This document shows, one piece after another, positions 1 through 11,619 of a DNA stretch of 64,000 nt (the stretch's first letter is position 1; each line of letters begins with the position of its first letter). The notes below the pieces were generated by a model. It saw nothing but the letters and a program-made list of their open reading frames with translations. It made no database searches and had not been told where the DNA came from. The stretch covers positions 9,362,001 through 9,426,000 of the forward strand of contig JAULSR010000002.1 in assembly GCA_030512295.1 (NCBI GenBank). Direction: 5' to 3'. Made by a program: the position numbers and the translations under genes. The DNA is from Bombardia bombarda (Eukaryota > Ascomycota > Sordariomycetes > Sordariales > Lasiosphaeriaceae).

Positions 1-1164
1 GTACGTACATACACTACAACGAGACGCGCCGCGGGAGGGGGGGAAGGCTTCTGATACAAGACTTGTCAGGCGCTTTAGTGCTGGGCTGGAGTAGGTGCTG
101 CATGTACTCTCCTAGATTTACAATTACATCCATCCATGTATCCCGCGCGACGTGGAAGATGTACTGTGCGTACCCGGGCGGGTCGCTTTCCTGGGTTGGG
201 CTATGCTCACCCTCTCCTTTGTAGAACGGCGGCGGCTTTTTCTTTTGACATGTGGAATACACAATAATGTATTTCACTCTTTCGGCCGCCTACGCTATTA
301 TTATTATTCTACGCCACCGCGCTGCATCCTAGGTCGTAATATTGCGCAATGAGATGTTGGCCCGTCAAGATACCACCGTCTTAAGACACATTAGTTACTA
401 TGGTAGGAAAAGATAACACCAGCACCACGGAATAAGTAAAAAGGGCCGCGCATGTCTTGTGCATTATAGTCGTTCTTAATCAGGTGCCCAAGTTTAGTCC
501 CAATCGTCCGTCGACAAGTACCTACAATACCTATTCTACATACCCCCCAGTGTCTGCACTGAAACCTCGCATTCAAGGATGCTCCATGGAAACTCGTTTT
601 ATCACAGTGCCCTGATCCTCGTTATCGCCAAGCCACTTGTCGGTTTCATCCGCAACAGTCATTTGTGTTACACAGCATTAATAGCGCCTCACTCATAGGT
701 ATATTGATCGGATGATGCACGTAGTGTACCGCTTCGCTTGTGTTGAACGTCGGAACTGACTCCTGGATAAATCGACCCCTCTATGAATATCCACGTAAAG
801 GTACCTAGGTATCTTGTTAAGGTAGGTAGGCAGTGTTGGGCTTGTGATCCACAACCACAGGCAGCTTTCAGTCTGCTGGTCACCATTGAGGGAGTTGAAA
901 ATGCCATGGGCGACAAAAAAAGATCTTGTGGCAGCTGATGTTGTATCTACCTACCCAGGGACATGATCGGTGCCAGTTGACTGGAAAAGGACTTCACTTT
1001 TAGAACTACCTGTTTGTGGCAAGGGCTCAATGGTTATGTCTATGGGACGAATCGTCAATGGGATTTGTGATTACCTACCTAGCAGCTGCCAACTACGTTC
1101 ATCCCCTAGATCTAACTCGATAGTCTCCACACACCACGATACCAACAAGCCTATCTTACGTACG
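1..1164. other. Intergenic, no gene seen
   Basis: No reading frame here has recognisable protein character or splice-supported continuity. A short TAT/ATT-rich patch lies near 295-310 and copies of the CCTACC/AGGTAGGTAG motif near 805-830 and 945-960. The 3' end is the presumed promoter of the P450 gene that starts at 1165. Confidence 0.5.
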
Positions 1165-2931
1165 ATGGACTTAGAGCCACCTATATTATCCTCCCGCCAA
1201 GGCTTCTACTCGCCTTTTGGGGTCTTGTCAGTTCTTTTTGTGGCTATCACCACTTACTTTGCACTCGACACTCTTTCGACGAGGAAAATTGTGCGACAAA
1301 AGCTGCGCCATGTTCCACTTGGCGGACCGGCTTTTCCAGGCCCAAAGTCGATTCTCAATCTGATCTTCGCGTGGAAAGCGAAATCTCTCCTTCAAGACAG
1401 CTATACAAAGGTATGCCCAAAACGCTCCTTCACCATCCAGAGACCAAAACTGACATACAATTGCTACACATGGTAGTTCAAAACTAGGGCCTTCCAGCTG
1501 ATCCGCAGCGATGGAGGAGTCGTCGTCTTACCCCTTTCCCTCCTCGAGGAGCTTGCTACTATCCCGGCGGCAACCGCCAGCCCACAGGGAGCACTGGAAC
1601 ACGACCTCTTGGGCCGCTACACTGGCCTCGATTTGATCATCGAAAATCGGCTACATCACGCAATAGTGCAGCGCAAGCTGACACCGCGTATCCCACTACT
1701 GATTCCCACCATGGAAAAGGGAGTCGCGACTGCCTTTGATGCTTTCCTCCCCCAAAGTGAGGACTGGATGGAATTTCAGCCATACCAGGTCTTGGGTCGC
1801 ATCTCGGCAAGGGTCGCTGCTGAGCCCATAGTCGGCCCGATCTTCAGTGATAATCCGGTGTGGCTTGACGTCGCTTTTGACTACACCGAAAACCGTAAGC
1901 AACTATTGCGTTTACCCATGACATTCACTTCTAGCCGAAGCTAACAAAATGTATCAACAGTCTTTAAAACAATCGTCGTCCTACGCTCCCTCCCAAACTG
2001 GATGCAGCCCCTCGTCTATCCCCTCCTCCCGTCATACTGGAACGGGAAGAAGAACCTCAACATGGCCAAACAGCTCCTCGGCCCCCAAATTCACGAATAC
2101 ATCCAAAAGTCCAACGCGGGGGAGTGGGAGCCCAAGGACAACAAAGCCGAGGACCTCAACATCCTCAGCTGGCTCTCCGCCATGGCCAAAGGCCGCGACC
2201 GCAGTCCGGACGTCATCGCTCACGTCCTCGTCCTCGTCGCGCTGGCATCCGTGCACACGACCCTGCTGCGGATGGTCAACGTGCTGTACGACATCACGGC
2301 GGCCGGCCCGGCGCTGCGGGATGAGCTGCTGGCTGAGATAACCGCTACGGGAGGGGAGGACGGTGCCGGCTGGGCCAAGACCAAGACGAAGAACCCATAT
2401 GGGGAGCTCCACCGCCTTGATAGCGTCCTCCGCGAGTCCCAGCGCATCTCCCCGCCGACGACGCTGGGCATGAAGCGCCTCTTCAACGAGGACTACACCT
2501 TTGCCGACGGGACGCACATCCCCAAGGGCACGTACGTCTGTCTGCCCATCCACGCCATCGAAAACGACGCGGCGCACACGCCTGACCCGGAGAGATTTGA
2601 TGGGCTACGGAGTTTTCGGGCCAGGCAGGAAGAGGAGAAACTACTAGCAGGTACTGGTAGTCGTGCTGCTAATGCTGTCGACGAGTTTCTTTTTTCTACC
2701 CCGACGCGCACGGGGCTCAACTTTGGCTATGGCAAGACGGCATGTCCCGGGCGCTTCTTTGCGAGCGTTGTCATCAAGATGGTTCTGGTCAAGATGCTCA
2801 CCGAGTATGAGTTCAAGTTCATGCCTGGCACGGGCCGGCCGGAGAATTACATGGTGCATGAGTTTTTGTTTACATTGCCGTGGCAGAAGATGATGGTGAG
2901 GAGGAGGAGTGATGGAGTTGCTCTTTTTTGA
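1165..2931 (+). CDS. Cytochrome P450 monooxygenase (three exons)
   Basis: Exons 1165-1410, 1477-1894 and 1961-2931 join in phase (donors GTATGC and GTAAGC, acceptors TAG and CAG) to about 544 residues, normal for a fungal microsomal P450. The N-terminus has one hydrophobic segment (about residues 18-34), suggesting ER anchoring, followed by a Pro/Gly hinge. The I-helix reads ALASVHTT rather than the common AGxDTT; an ASxHTT helix is known from gibberellin-type and related fungal P450s. The ExxR motif is ESQR, and the heme loop FGYGKTACPG places the ligand Cys near residue 483. It probably oxidises a terpene skeleton, given the diterpene synthase 9 kb downstream; the substrate is inferred. The start at 1165 was preferred over an in-frame upstream ATG because it directly precedes the anchor region. 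Confidence 0.88.
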
Positions 2932-5855
2932 AGTCTTTTCTTTTGCTTACTGACCGTCTAACGCCTGTGCTGGGACGGACATGGATTGTTGGTGCACTGG
3001 GGCTGTTACTGCACATACCTGAGTACCTCCTACCTATCCGCCGACCTAACTAGGCAGGTAGGTACACGTGTAGTCGAAATCAGAATATGAACCTCTCCTT
3101 TTTGACAGACATTGAACTACATGCAGAGGAACTCGTGAGCGAGAAAAAGGACAAAAGTCGTGGGGGCAAGCCTGACCCTGAAAATTTCCCTTTTGTTCTA
3201 TCCTTGATGGTAATTAGTGTATCGTGTTAGGGGGGCCCCTTTTTCGTATCAACAATGGCTTACAATTCCATATTACGTATTAGTAATAACACTACTTCTC
3301 TTCAAAACTGCCGTAAATCATCTTACAGCGTCTGGTTAGCAATACCATTTCCCGTGCATTCATCAAATATTGATAGGATAGAAAAAACCCATCGAGCTCT
3401 CTACTCGTTTTTGTTGCACTCCAAGGAGACGCGGAGATTCCCCTGATGGTTGCACTATCTCGACACCTCATTTGCGGACCAAAAAGAAACTTGACCTGTT
3501 CAAGATTGTCTTTGGTGACAGAACGATAACTAATATAACGGCGGTTGGTCCCAGTCACAGCGTCCGATCACGAGTACTGCATTTGACTGTTAGGAAGAGG
3601 ATGGGGGGCGGGAGACAGAGCGTTACACAGTGCTGCTAGGAGAAGTATTTGTGACAATGAACGGTAACCCTGTCGCTCGCGAGGCTGTGATAGTTCGACT
3701 TAAAGAAGTATGGATCGTCGATTAGCCAGCATCTCTTGCATAGGGGGGAAAGATGAGTCTGAGAAACTCATCTTAAAGCGGGAAGACAGTTCATTAATGC
3801 GATGGAGTCTGCAGTCTAGAACAAGATATCGTGGTGCTAGAATGCTACGTAAGTCTGGACTACAACAACCAACGGGATGAGAAGCAGCGCAAAAGTGCAA
3901 AGTGTCTCTGAGTATTCGTAGCAGCTATGATGTTCATGTTTTTTAACTTAAGAAGCGTGCTGGTCGGAAAGAATCTCCAGGCTGGGCTCGAAAGAATAGG
4001 AAATAGGTTGCAGGCAAATACCAATCGGTATCCCGCCATACCAGTCGCCTTGTAGGGATGGGACGCGGCAGAACTGGAAGCATCGGTAGGAAGATGCAGA
4101 GACAGGTGGGGGTGCAAGACAGGATCCGAATCTACAAAGTACCTATCAGACCCCCGCAGGAAACTAAGGCAGAACCCTGCAGTAGTGCATAAGATGGGCT
4201 GCCTAGGCGGAAAGCCAGCCTCTTCCGCATTTTGGTCCGAGAACCCCCTCTCAGAAACGCCAACCAAGCACTCCATATGTGCTTAGGGGCCAGATCTTAT
4301 CGTCAGCCCCGTTGACAAACAGATCGAGACGGGAACAAGAAGGTATCACCATAAGCAGCAGAGGCTCTGTGCCGCCCGAGCAAAAAGGCCAGACATTCGG
4401 CCTTATACGAGGGTGGGTGAGATGGATAGCAGTCCACAGGTATATACAGACGGGCGGCACCTTGCAACGTAGTAAGCCCTGGGTACTGCTTGGGTTCCTC
4501 GGGGCTGTAGGGTCGCGGCAGGAGGTCGGCATTTGAGCACACTAAACCGGAAGCTAAAAGCGCGGATAGGTAGGTACATAGATGGAACCTGGAATTCGGA
4601 AGCTAGTGGAAGATGCGACTGGACCAGGGACGGGAGTAGTGTAATTGGGCGGCACAGCCATAAAGAAGAGCACCACTGTCCCTAGGTACACTGTGCTGTT
4701 CTGTACCTCTATTCGGGAGCAGGGTAATATTCGCACGTCGGAAGGTGCGTTGGACTGGCAGCCCGATAAGTAGGTAGGTAGGCAACCAAGCTTTTTTATC
4801 GCCTGTATCGTGCATCGACTTGCAAATTGCGGCGGGGGCGTCAACTTCAATCCAAGGAAGGTACAACCACAAACATTCCATAGTTCAATCGAACCAAGGA
4901 AGGTACAACCACAGACATTCCATAGTTCAACCGAACCAAGGAAGGTACAACCACAGACATTCCATAGTTCAATCGAACCAAGGAGTCTCCCGCTCAAGCA
5001 ATTTCCCGCGTTTCGCACCACTTTCCACAAAGCACACACGTGCACTGTGACGGGAGTATGCAACCGCCGTATGCGCGAATGAAAAGAGTCAATAGGGCAA
5101 ACAGGATCGCGGGAAGATGTGAGCCGATAATCCATCCCTTCTCGATGTCCACACCTGTGTAACAGTATTCCCGTACCATCCACTCAGATCAGTACGCGCA
5201 CTGCATGCCAAGACCTTAGTCAGGTTACACAGATAGGGATAATACAGGATAGAGGTGATGGCAGTAACCGACCTTACTCCCCGCGCCAAATCTATCTGGT
5301 GTCGCACGCTGTCGCGCTCAGGTTGGTTTCGGATGCCGCCCTCCCTTCTTTGCCCTCCCTTCTTTGCCCTTTGTCTGGCCTTGATCAATGTAGACCACCC
5401 CTAAATTAACCGCCTGATCGATATGAGCGAACCCGATAGCTATCTTGGCAGTTTGGGGGCCAGAACGGGTCAAGGAGGTTCCCTGGTTCCTGCCACACCA
5501 CATCACCGTCCCTCCGGCGAGCACACACGAAGCCTGCGCCCTCTCTGCTCGGCCCATCACTTTTTCGCCCTGGGTTTGTCCCATAGTTAAGTTTTCGTGG
5601 AGAATCGCGTCGAGGCATCTCCAACGTGGTCCTGCGGGGGAAATTCTCTGGAATAGTGCTTCTGCTACTCTTTTCTTTTCTTTTCATTTTTGCTTTCTAG
5701 CGCTACTCGTGATGCGGTGTTGTTTTCCTCCTCTGCACCATCCTTTTTTTTTGTAAGGCCGACATTGTCAAGTGCAAAACAAAAGGTCCAGACAGCCGCA
5801 AGCATCCACCACGCCCAGAAGAATTAACCTTAGCTCTGGCTCCAACTTTCTAACC
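2932..5855. other. Long intergenic stretch with a 42-bp tandem repeat
   Basis: About 2.9 kb with no convincing gene. It contains TACCTACC/AGGTAGG motifs (near 3020-3065 and 4770-4785), a three-copy 42-bp repeat at 4854-4979 and two short copies of CTTCTTTGCCCTCC near 5345. Several frames stay open across the 42-bp repeat because its length is a multiple of three; they look like shadows. The last 200 bp are probably the promoter and 5' leader of the transporter starting at 5856. Confidence 0.5.
4854..4979. repeat. Tandem repeat, 42-bp unit, three copies
   Basis: A 42-bp unit beginning AAGGAAGGTACAACCAC and ending CAATCGAACC occurs three times head to tail with only a few substitutions. A partial fourth copy starts at 4980. 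Near-identity suggests recent expansion by slippage or unequal exchange. No gene context is apparent. Confidence 0.9.
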
Positions 5856-8012
5856 ATGGCGGCTACCGAAGGGCTAGAAGCAGCGCCCGAGACGAAGGCG
5901 CAGGATGACGGCCCATCCACCACATCAACCGCCCCTCCAGTAGGCGACGCCACTATGAGTGGCGTGCCAGACACCCAGAAGGACAGCAAGAAAGACATCA
6001 GCGAGGACATCGATCCTGAGAACGAGGTCCAGGGCCCCAAGCTTGTGCTGATCAACATCGCTATTTGTCTCTGCACCTTTTTAGTCGGCCTAGTAAGTGT
6101 GGTTGGAGCGCTGCTCATATGTCCTCTAATACCTGCAGGTAGCTGACGATGCAATGTCGCGCTGTAGGACTTCAACTTGATCGCAACCGCCATTCCCTCA
6201 ATCACGGCCGAGTTTGACTCAATCCGTGACGTTGGCTGGTATGGCTCCTCGTTCATGCTCGCGCTGTAAGTAACTACCTACTCATCCCCAGAGCTCGAAT
6301 CGCCCACGGATATCCCTGCTAATACAAGCGTCACCAATCGTGCAGCTGCGCAACCCAGCCACTTGCTGGCAAGACATATACGCTCTTCCCCAAGAAACTC
6401 TCATACCTCGTATACCTATTCGTGTTTGAGGTCGGCAGTCTGGTCTGCGCCCTTGCGCCCTCGTCGAATGCCCTGATTGTAGGACGCGCCGTTGCCGGTC
6501 TTGGGGCATCGGGCGTCTTTGCCGGGGGCTTCACACTCCTTACTACCATCATTCCTTTGCACAAGCGCGCCATATGGACGGGCATCATGGGATCCACCTT
6601 CGCCATTGCCAGTATCATCGGACCCGTTTTGGCAGGCGCCTTGACGCAGAATGTGACCTGGCGCTGGTGCTTTTATATTAACGTAAGCAAGGGAGAAGAA
6701 ATCAGTTCACTATGCAGGACAAGCACACTTGCGCATGAATCTAGGCTAACCAGAGCGTTGGAATCATACTAGCTCCCCATCGGCGGTGCTGGCGCAGCGA
6801 TCTTCTTCGTTCTCGTCCACCTCAAGCCCGCCCCGACCGAGAACGCATCGCTCAAGGACAAGCTCCAAAGCCTCGACGCCATCGGTTTCGCCCTCTTCGC
6901 CGGAGCCATGACCATGCTGCTGCTCGCCCTGCAATGGGGTGGAAACGGCCCAGACCACCACCCCTGGTCCTCGTCCATCATCATAGGCCTCTTGGTCGGC
7001 GCCGGAATTGTTTTCGCCCTCTTCGTACCGTGGCAGATCTACCGCAAGGATGCCGCTCTTGTGCCGCCGCGCCTCTTCGCCGTCAACCGCAACCCTGCCC
7101 TCATCTGCGCAGCCGCCTTCTTCATCAACGGGCCGTTCCAGATCATCATATACTGGCTTCCCATTTGGTTCCAGGGCGTGCTGGGCGTCTCTCCCACGCA
7201 GAGCGGAATCAACTACTTCCCCACTGTCGTCGCGGACGTGCTGGCAGCCTTTGTGGGGTCGGCTCTCGTCATGAAAATCGGCTGGTGGAACCCATTTCTG
7301 CTGGTGGCCGAGGCCCTTGTCTGTGTCGGCGGCGGTCTGCTAAGCACCCTCAACCCCGAGATATCGACGGGCCACTGGATCGGCTATCAGATATTCGGCG
7401 GCCTGGGGTATTCACTCGCTTCAAACTTGGTATGTTGGAGACGTGTGCCAATGTTGTGTGAAAAAGACATCAACTGACAAAGCACGAACGACAACGCCAG
7501 TCCCACCTGGCAATGCAGTCCTCGCTCCCACAAGACCTCGTGCCAATTGGCTCATCCACCCTCTTGGCTGTCATCTCGACCAGCTGCGCCATTTTCCTAG
7601 CCATCGGTCAAGCCGTCTTCATCCGCCGGATCGAGGTGAATATCGGCAGCGTGGCGTCAAGTGAGGTGGTGAACAAGATAATCCAGTCGGGTGCCACCGA
7701 CATCCCGAACCTGGTCGATCCAGCCAATCTGTCTGCTGTTATTCGCCAGTACAGTAAATCGGTGACTGAAGTGTTTGTAAGTACTGCCTGCTCTCCGCGT
7801 CTCTTTACAGAGTGAGTGAAAGACACATAAACAACTTAAACTGACTAGTCACCGCCATTCAGTATATTCCAGCAGCGTCGCCGGCTATCTCGTTCTTCCT
7901 GCTGTTGGGCTGCAAGTGGATTTCCTCAAAGAGCAAGCAGAAGGATACCTCTGGTACCAAAACGATGGCGAGTGATTCGGAGAAGAAGGAGGTGGGGAAG
8001 GAGGTGGTTTAA
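5856..8012 (+). CDS. MFS efflux transporter, DHA2 type (six exons)
   Basis: Exons 5856-6092, 6168-6265, 6346-6682, 6773-7429, 7501-7776 and 7863-8012 give about 584 residues. The start has a good context (ACCATGG). After an acidic cytosolic N-terminus of about 65 residues come many membrane segments with family signatures: NLIATAIPSIT and DVGWYGSSFML in TM1-2, GRAVAGLGASGVF, and GPVLAGALTQNVTWRWCFYIN, which is the motif C/WRW region of 14-TM drug:H+ antiporters such as fungal toxin pumps. It is expected to export small molecules at the plasma membrane by proton antiport. Its place between the P450/GST genes and the diterpene synthase suggests export of the cluster product; that link is inferred. 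Confidence 0.88.
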
Positions 8013-8759
8013 GACACAGGCACCTGAGAGTACATGCATATACGTTCAGTAACGACATTGTAATTGATTGACTGGTACGTGATGAGGTTTGTAAGGTGAC
8101 TATGAGCGGAGGAGAAGATTGTACACTATTTTTTGACCCCAGTTTAGGTAATAATGTAAGTATCTTCATTATTACTGTCACTGTTCCAGCCATGTGCTGC
8201 GCCAGGCTCGACTTGCATTCTTCCATCTGACTGCAACCTTCCGGCTGAATAGCTACTATCCGTTTGGCAGGTGAACCATTCGCTCTACTATCCATCGAGA
8301 ACGTACCCAAGTCTAGCATGCAGCAATAAGTTTGAAAACATACCTGGGTACCTACCAATCTTTGAGTGGTATTCTTGACATGGCCCGCACCTTCCACCTT
8401 CCGCAAATCTGCCGAAGCAAGTACCATCAATACACCCGCTGTCAGTAAAAGTCTACTGTCTTCAGCTTAAACTTTAAGGGGGCAACTCGTCTAATAACAG
8501 ATGTGCTGGCGCGGGCACAATGACCAATGGCGGAACTGGACTTGTGACCCCATGTTGTACTTATCTCTTCGCTTCATTCTAAAGACACAAGGGCGAGATG
8601 ACCTAATTGTGTTCATATTGCTAAGTTGGGTCTACGTAAGGATGTAGCAGTTATGCTACCTTACCCTTCAATCTCATCATAACCAGCAAAAGGTTATCAT
8701 CCTCACCGCCACACCCACCATGCAGCCAGCTGAACCCGCTGCACTTTAGTCCAGCAGCT
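8013..8759. other. Intergenic between convergent genes
   Basis: This 747-bp stretch lies between the 3' ends of the transporter (plus) and the glutathione transferase (minus). It should hold both terminators and 3' UTRs. No gene or structured RNA is seen. Confidence 0.5.
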
Positions 8760-9679
8760 CTAAGCAGTACCCTCATTCACCCCCTTGACAAAGTCGGAGA
8801 GACTAGCCCCGTTGTTATCCTTGGGCATACCAAAGGCATCGAGCCCCTGGTCGTCCATGAGCTGAGCGCGCTGCTCCACAGCCGCCTGCCACGAAGGCCG
8901 GGCCGCCATGGTCTTGTGCCAGGCCTTGACGTGGGGGAAGCCATCGAATCCGGACTCGGGCGCGGCGGAGGGGCCGAGGCAGTCGACGAGGCGCTCATTC
9001 CACGACACGAAGGAGAGGTCAGCGTACGTCATCTTGTTGCCGACCAGCCACTGTTGGTCGGCGGGCTTGGCGGCCAGGACGCCCTCGAGCACGCCGAGGA
9101 CGCGCTTGACCTCGTTGGCGTAGCGGTCGATGGCGGACTGGATCTTTTCAGGATGGATGTAGCGGAACCAGGTGGCCTGGCCGTAGTACGGGCCCTGGCC
9201 GCTCATCTGGAAGTGCAGCCACTGGTCGGTGTGGGCCTGCTCCTTGAGGGTGTCGTAGTGGAGGAGCTTGTTGGTGTCGTACTGCTTGACGAGGTACTGG
9301 ATGATGGCGCCCGACTCCCAGAGGGTGATGTCGGTGTTTGGGTCGTAGATGGCGGGGACGCGGCCGTTGGGGTTGATGTCGGTGTAGGGCTTGGACTTGA
9401 CATTCTCGAACCTGACCGACTCGACCTTGTAGGGGATGTCGAGCTCCTTCAGGATCACGACGACCTGGATTGATGGGGAGGATGCATTAGAATGTTGAAG
9501 TCATGGCAGGCGGCTCTCACTGCATTCAAGGCGGGGTTGTAGATACCTTCCAGGGGTTCGGGCCCGTGGCTGCAGAGGGTATGTTAGTTGGCGTTCACGA
9601 GATCCCATTTGGACAAGTTTAAGATCGAATAGAGCTATTGCGACTTACGTGCAATGTAAACACTGATAGGCTGGGTCAT
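8760..9679 (-). CDS. Glutathione S-transferase, Ure2p-like (three exons)
   Basis: Minus-strand exons 9679-9649, 9569-9547 and 9464-8760 join to about 252 residues. The 23-bp middle exon supplies the TGPNPWK segment that opens fungal Ure2-type GSTs (first beta strand and glutathione site). The thioredoxin-like N-terminal domain continues with NPNGRVPAI and the ES-G-AI-QYL motif typical of the glutathione-binding loop. The alpha-helical C-terminal domain includes WLVGNKMTYADLSFV. Such enzymes conjugate glutathione to electrophiles, isomerise or detoxify. Beside a P450, a pump and a terpene synthase it may act in biosynthesis or self-protection; either is inference. The start was chosen because only the spliced form restores the N-terminal strand. 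Confidence 0.85.
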
Positions 9680-10423
9680 ATTGGCGGTAGGACTTAGGTG
9701 GAAAAGTGTGTGTACTGTTGTTGTTGGTTCAGTAAAAGGTAGGTATGGAAGGAGGGGAATAAGCACAGAGGTTGGTGGGCACAAAGGAGCTTGAAAGGAT
9801 CAAACGGGTCAAGTGGGTGCACGGCTTTTACCTAAGCGCCACTTGCGTGCAACATTTAATTGGGTTTTATCGCAGATGACTTGTTTGTCAGGGCAGCACA
9901 GTTGATGTTGAATGCGTTGATCCTTTTAACGGCTACCCCATTTATATTTCGAGCGAGCCTAGGTACTTAGGTACCCATAAGAGAGCTCTTTGCAACCCCA
10001 AAGCACGGGATAGAAGAAGTACCCGCTACCTACGAATGATGTGCACATTTGCCAGCGCCCGAGCGAAGTAAATTGTGGCACAGTGGTATGCGTGCCAAAG
10101 GGGCGGCCGCTCAGGAATGCTTCGTGCCCAATTTTCGGACAAAGAGGGGTGAGGTGAGGCGAGGGGTTGGTTGGTTGTTTGTCTTGTTTGATAGATGCTA
10201 CCCGAGCTGAGCTACCTACCTACCTACCTAGGCTACTGTATACTAATTATACAAAGTGCTGTACTGTATGTACTTCCTGCCGAGATACTGAGGAGTACCC
10301 ACTGCTGTAAAGTAGTGGTTGCCGCCTGGACAATTTACGCCTGCGGAGACAAAGAACCACCCCATGGGGTCGGTCAGATAATCTGCGGCTTGTCACATAT
10401 TCGTGCCTGCGTGATTGCTATAT

Positions 10424-10445
10424 GGGGGGGGGGGGGGGGGGGGGG
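10424..10445. repeat. Poly-G run, 22 bases
   Basis: An uninterrupted run of 22 G on the plus strand. Such runs can form G-quadruplexes and are prone to length error in sequencing. Confidence 0.95.
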
Positions 10446-10483
10446 TGTGCACTGCCGGCGACGATACTTATTCCTTATTGCTA

Positions 10484-10543
10484 TGTACTGTACTGTACTG
10501 CACTGCACTGTACTGTACTGTACTGTACTGTACTGTACTGTAC
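10484..10543. repeat. TACTG pentanucleotide microsatellite
   Basis: About 12 head-to-tail copies of the unit TACTG/TGTAC, with two copies altered to CACTG near 10501-10510. Intergenic. Confidence 0.92.
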
Positions 10544-11619
10544 AATTAGAGTCGCGAATCCGAATCGGCCGGCGGGGTTCATAAGGCTCTGTGAAATGTA
10601 ACATGGCTTGCGCATTTGAAGTTGAACGCTGGTAGTGGAGGTCGGCAGTGGGAGGGTCGGAAACAGGAAACATACATCGGATGAAAGCTTGTTAATAATA
10701 ATGATTGCGGCGCAGTTCTAGTTCTAGTGTGACCAGTGGCGGCACAGATGTTGTCCGGTAACACAGTGGTCCAATGCCACTGGACCCATGACTTCCTGTC
10801 TTATCTGCCCCGGCCCTTGTGTTACACAGTACACTTCACTCGAGATCTAGGGTCAGATTTCCCCGTGCCACCCACAGCCGCCTACCAGGACCAGACTACG
10901 GTGGCTATGACTTGGACCCTTCCAGTTCCGTTCAACCCATGCATCTACTGTGTACGCTCTTAAGACTCACACTCCGTAAATTATGGATGCGTTATGCTAC
11001 TCGTCATTGGATAGCCTACTACAAGATAATGCGCAGCAATATCGCTCCTGCTTCACACACTCATCTCCCCTACTTACAGCATTGGTTAATAAGTTATCAG
11101 GTTGGTAGCACACCCTTCGGGTGCGTTTGGTGGGAGTGGCACCAGAGTTTTTGATCATGATTGTACCACCTACCCTACCTGGTCAGTATTTCGTTGTTTA
11201 TCGCCGACACTTTTTGCCCAGCAGACTGCAGCCAGGACAAAACCCACTGACGAGGCAAGCAGCAGCCATCAGATGACAAGTGATGATAACTTACGCCAAG
11301 AATGCACCATCTAGGAACACATCGAGGGTAGGGGTCAAGCATGATCAGGGTTTCCGTCATTGATCCGAGGAAATCTCGGATCTGCGGCAGCACGAGACCG
11401 GTGCGATATGGGGGCTGAGGGTACCGATAGCACGTTATGACAAGATATAGTCAAGGTTAAGCATTCAGACGATAACATAGCCCATAAGAATCGAGACAAA
11501 GATGGCATTCGGCGATATCTTGTCCATCGACAACAATCGCTAAGAACTGCGCATAGCATTCAGATCAATCTCAGCCTGCTTGATTACTTCCTTGTCACAT
11601 AAATTGAATTCTGAACGCC

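Larger units (their letters stand above)
9680..11619. other. Intergenic with simple repeats
   Basis: Nearly 2 kb between divergently oriented GST and diterpene synthase genes, so it probably carries both promoters. It contains ACCTACCTACCTACC near 10213, a 22-base G run and a pentanucleotide microsatellite. No coding region is convincing. Confidence 0.5.

Noticed and set aside
3860..4276. 138-codon minus-strand ORF
   Set aside because: No start context, domain or splice partners; the composition looks random.
4554..5183. 209-codon minus-strand ORF with internal repeats
   Set aside because: The open frame is produced by the 42-bp tandem repeat, whose length is a multiple of three. No signal, domain or plausible start context.
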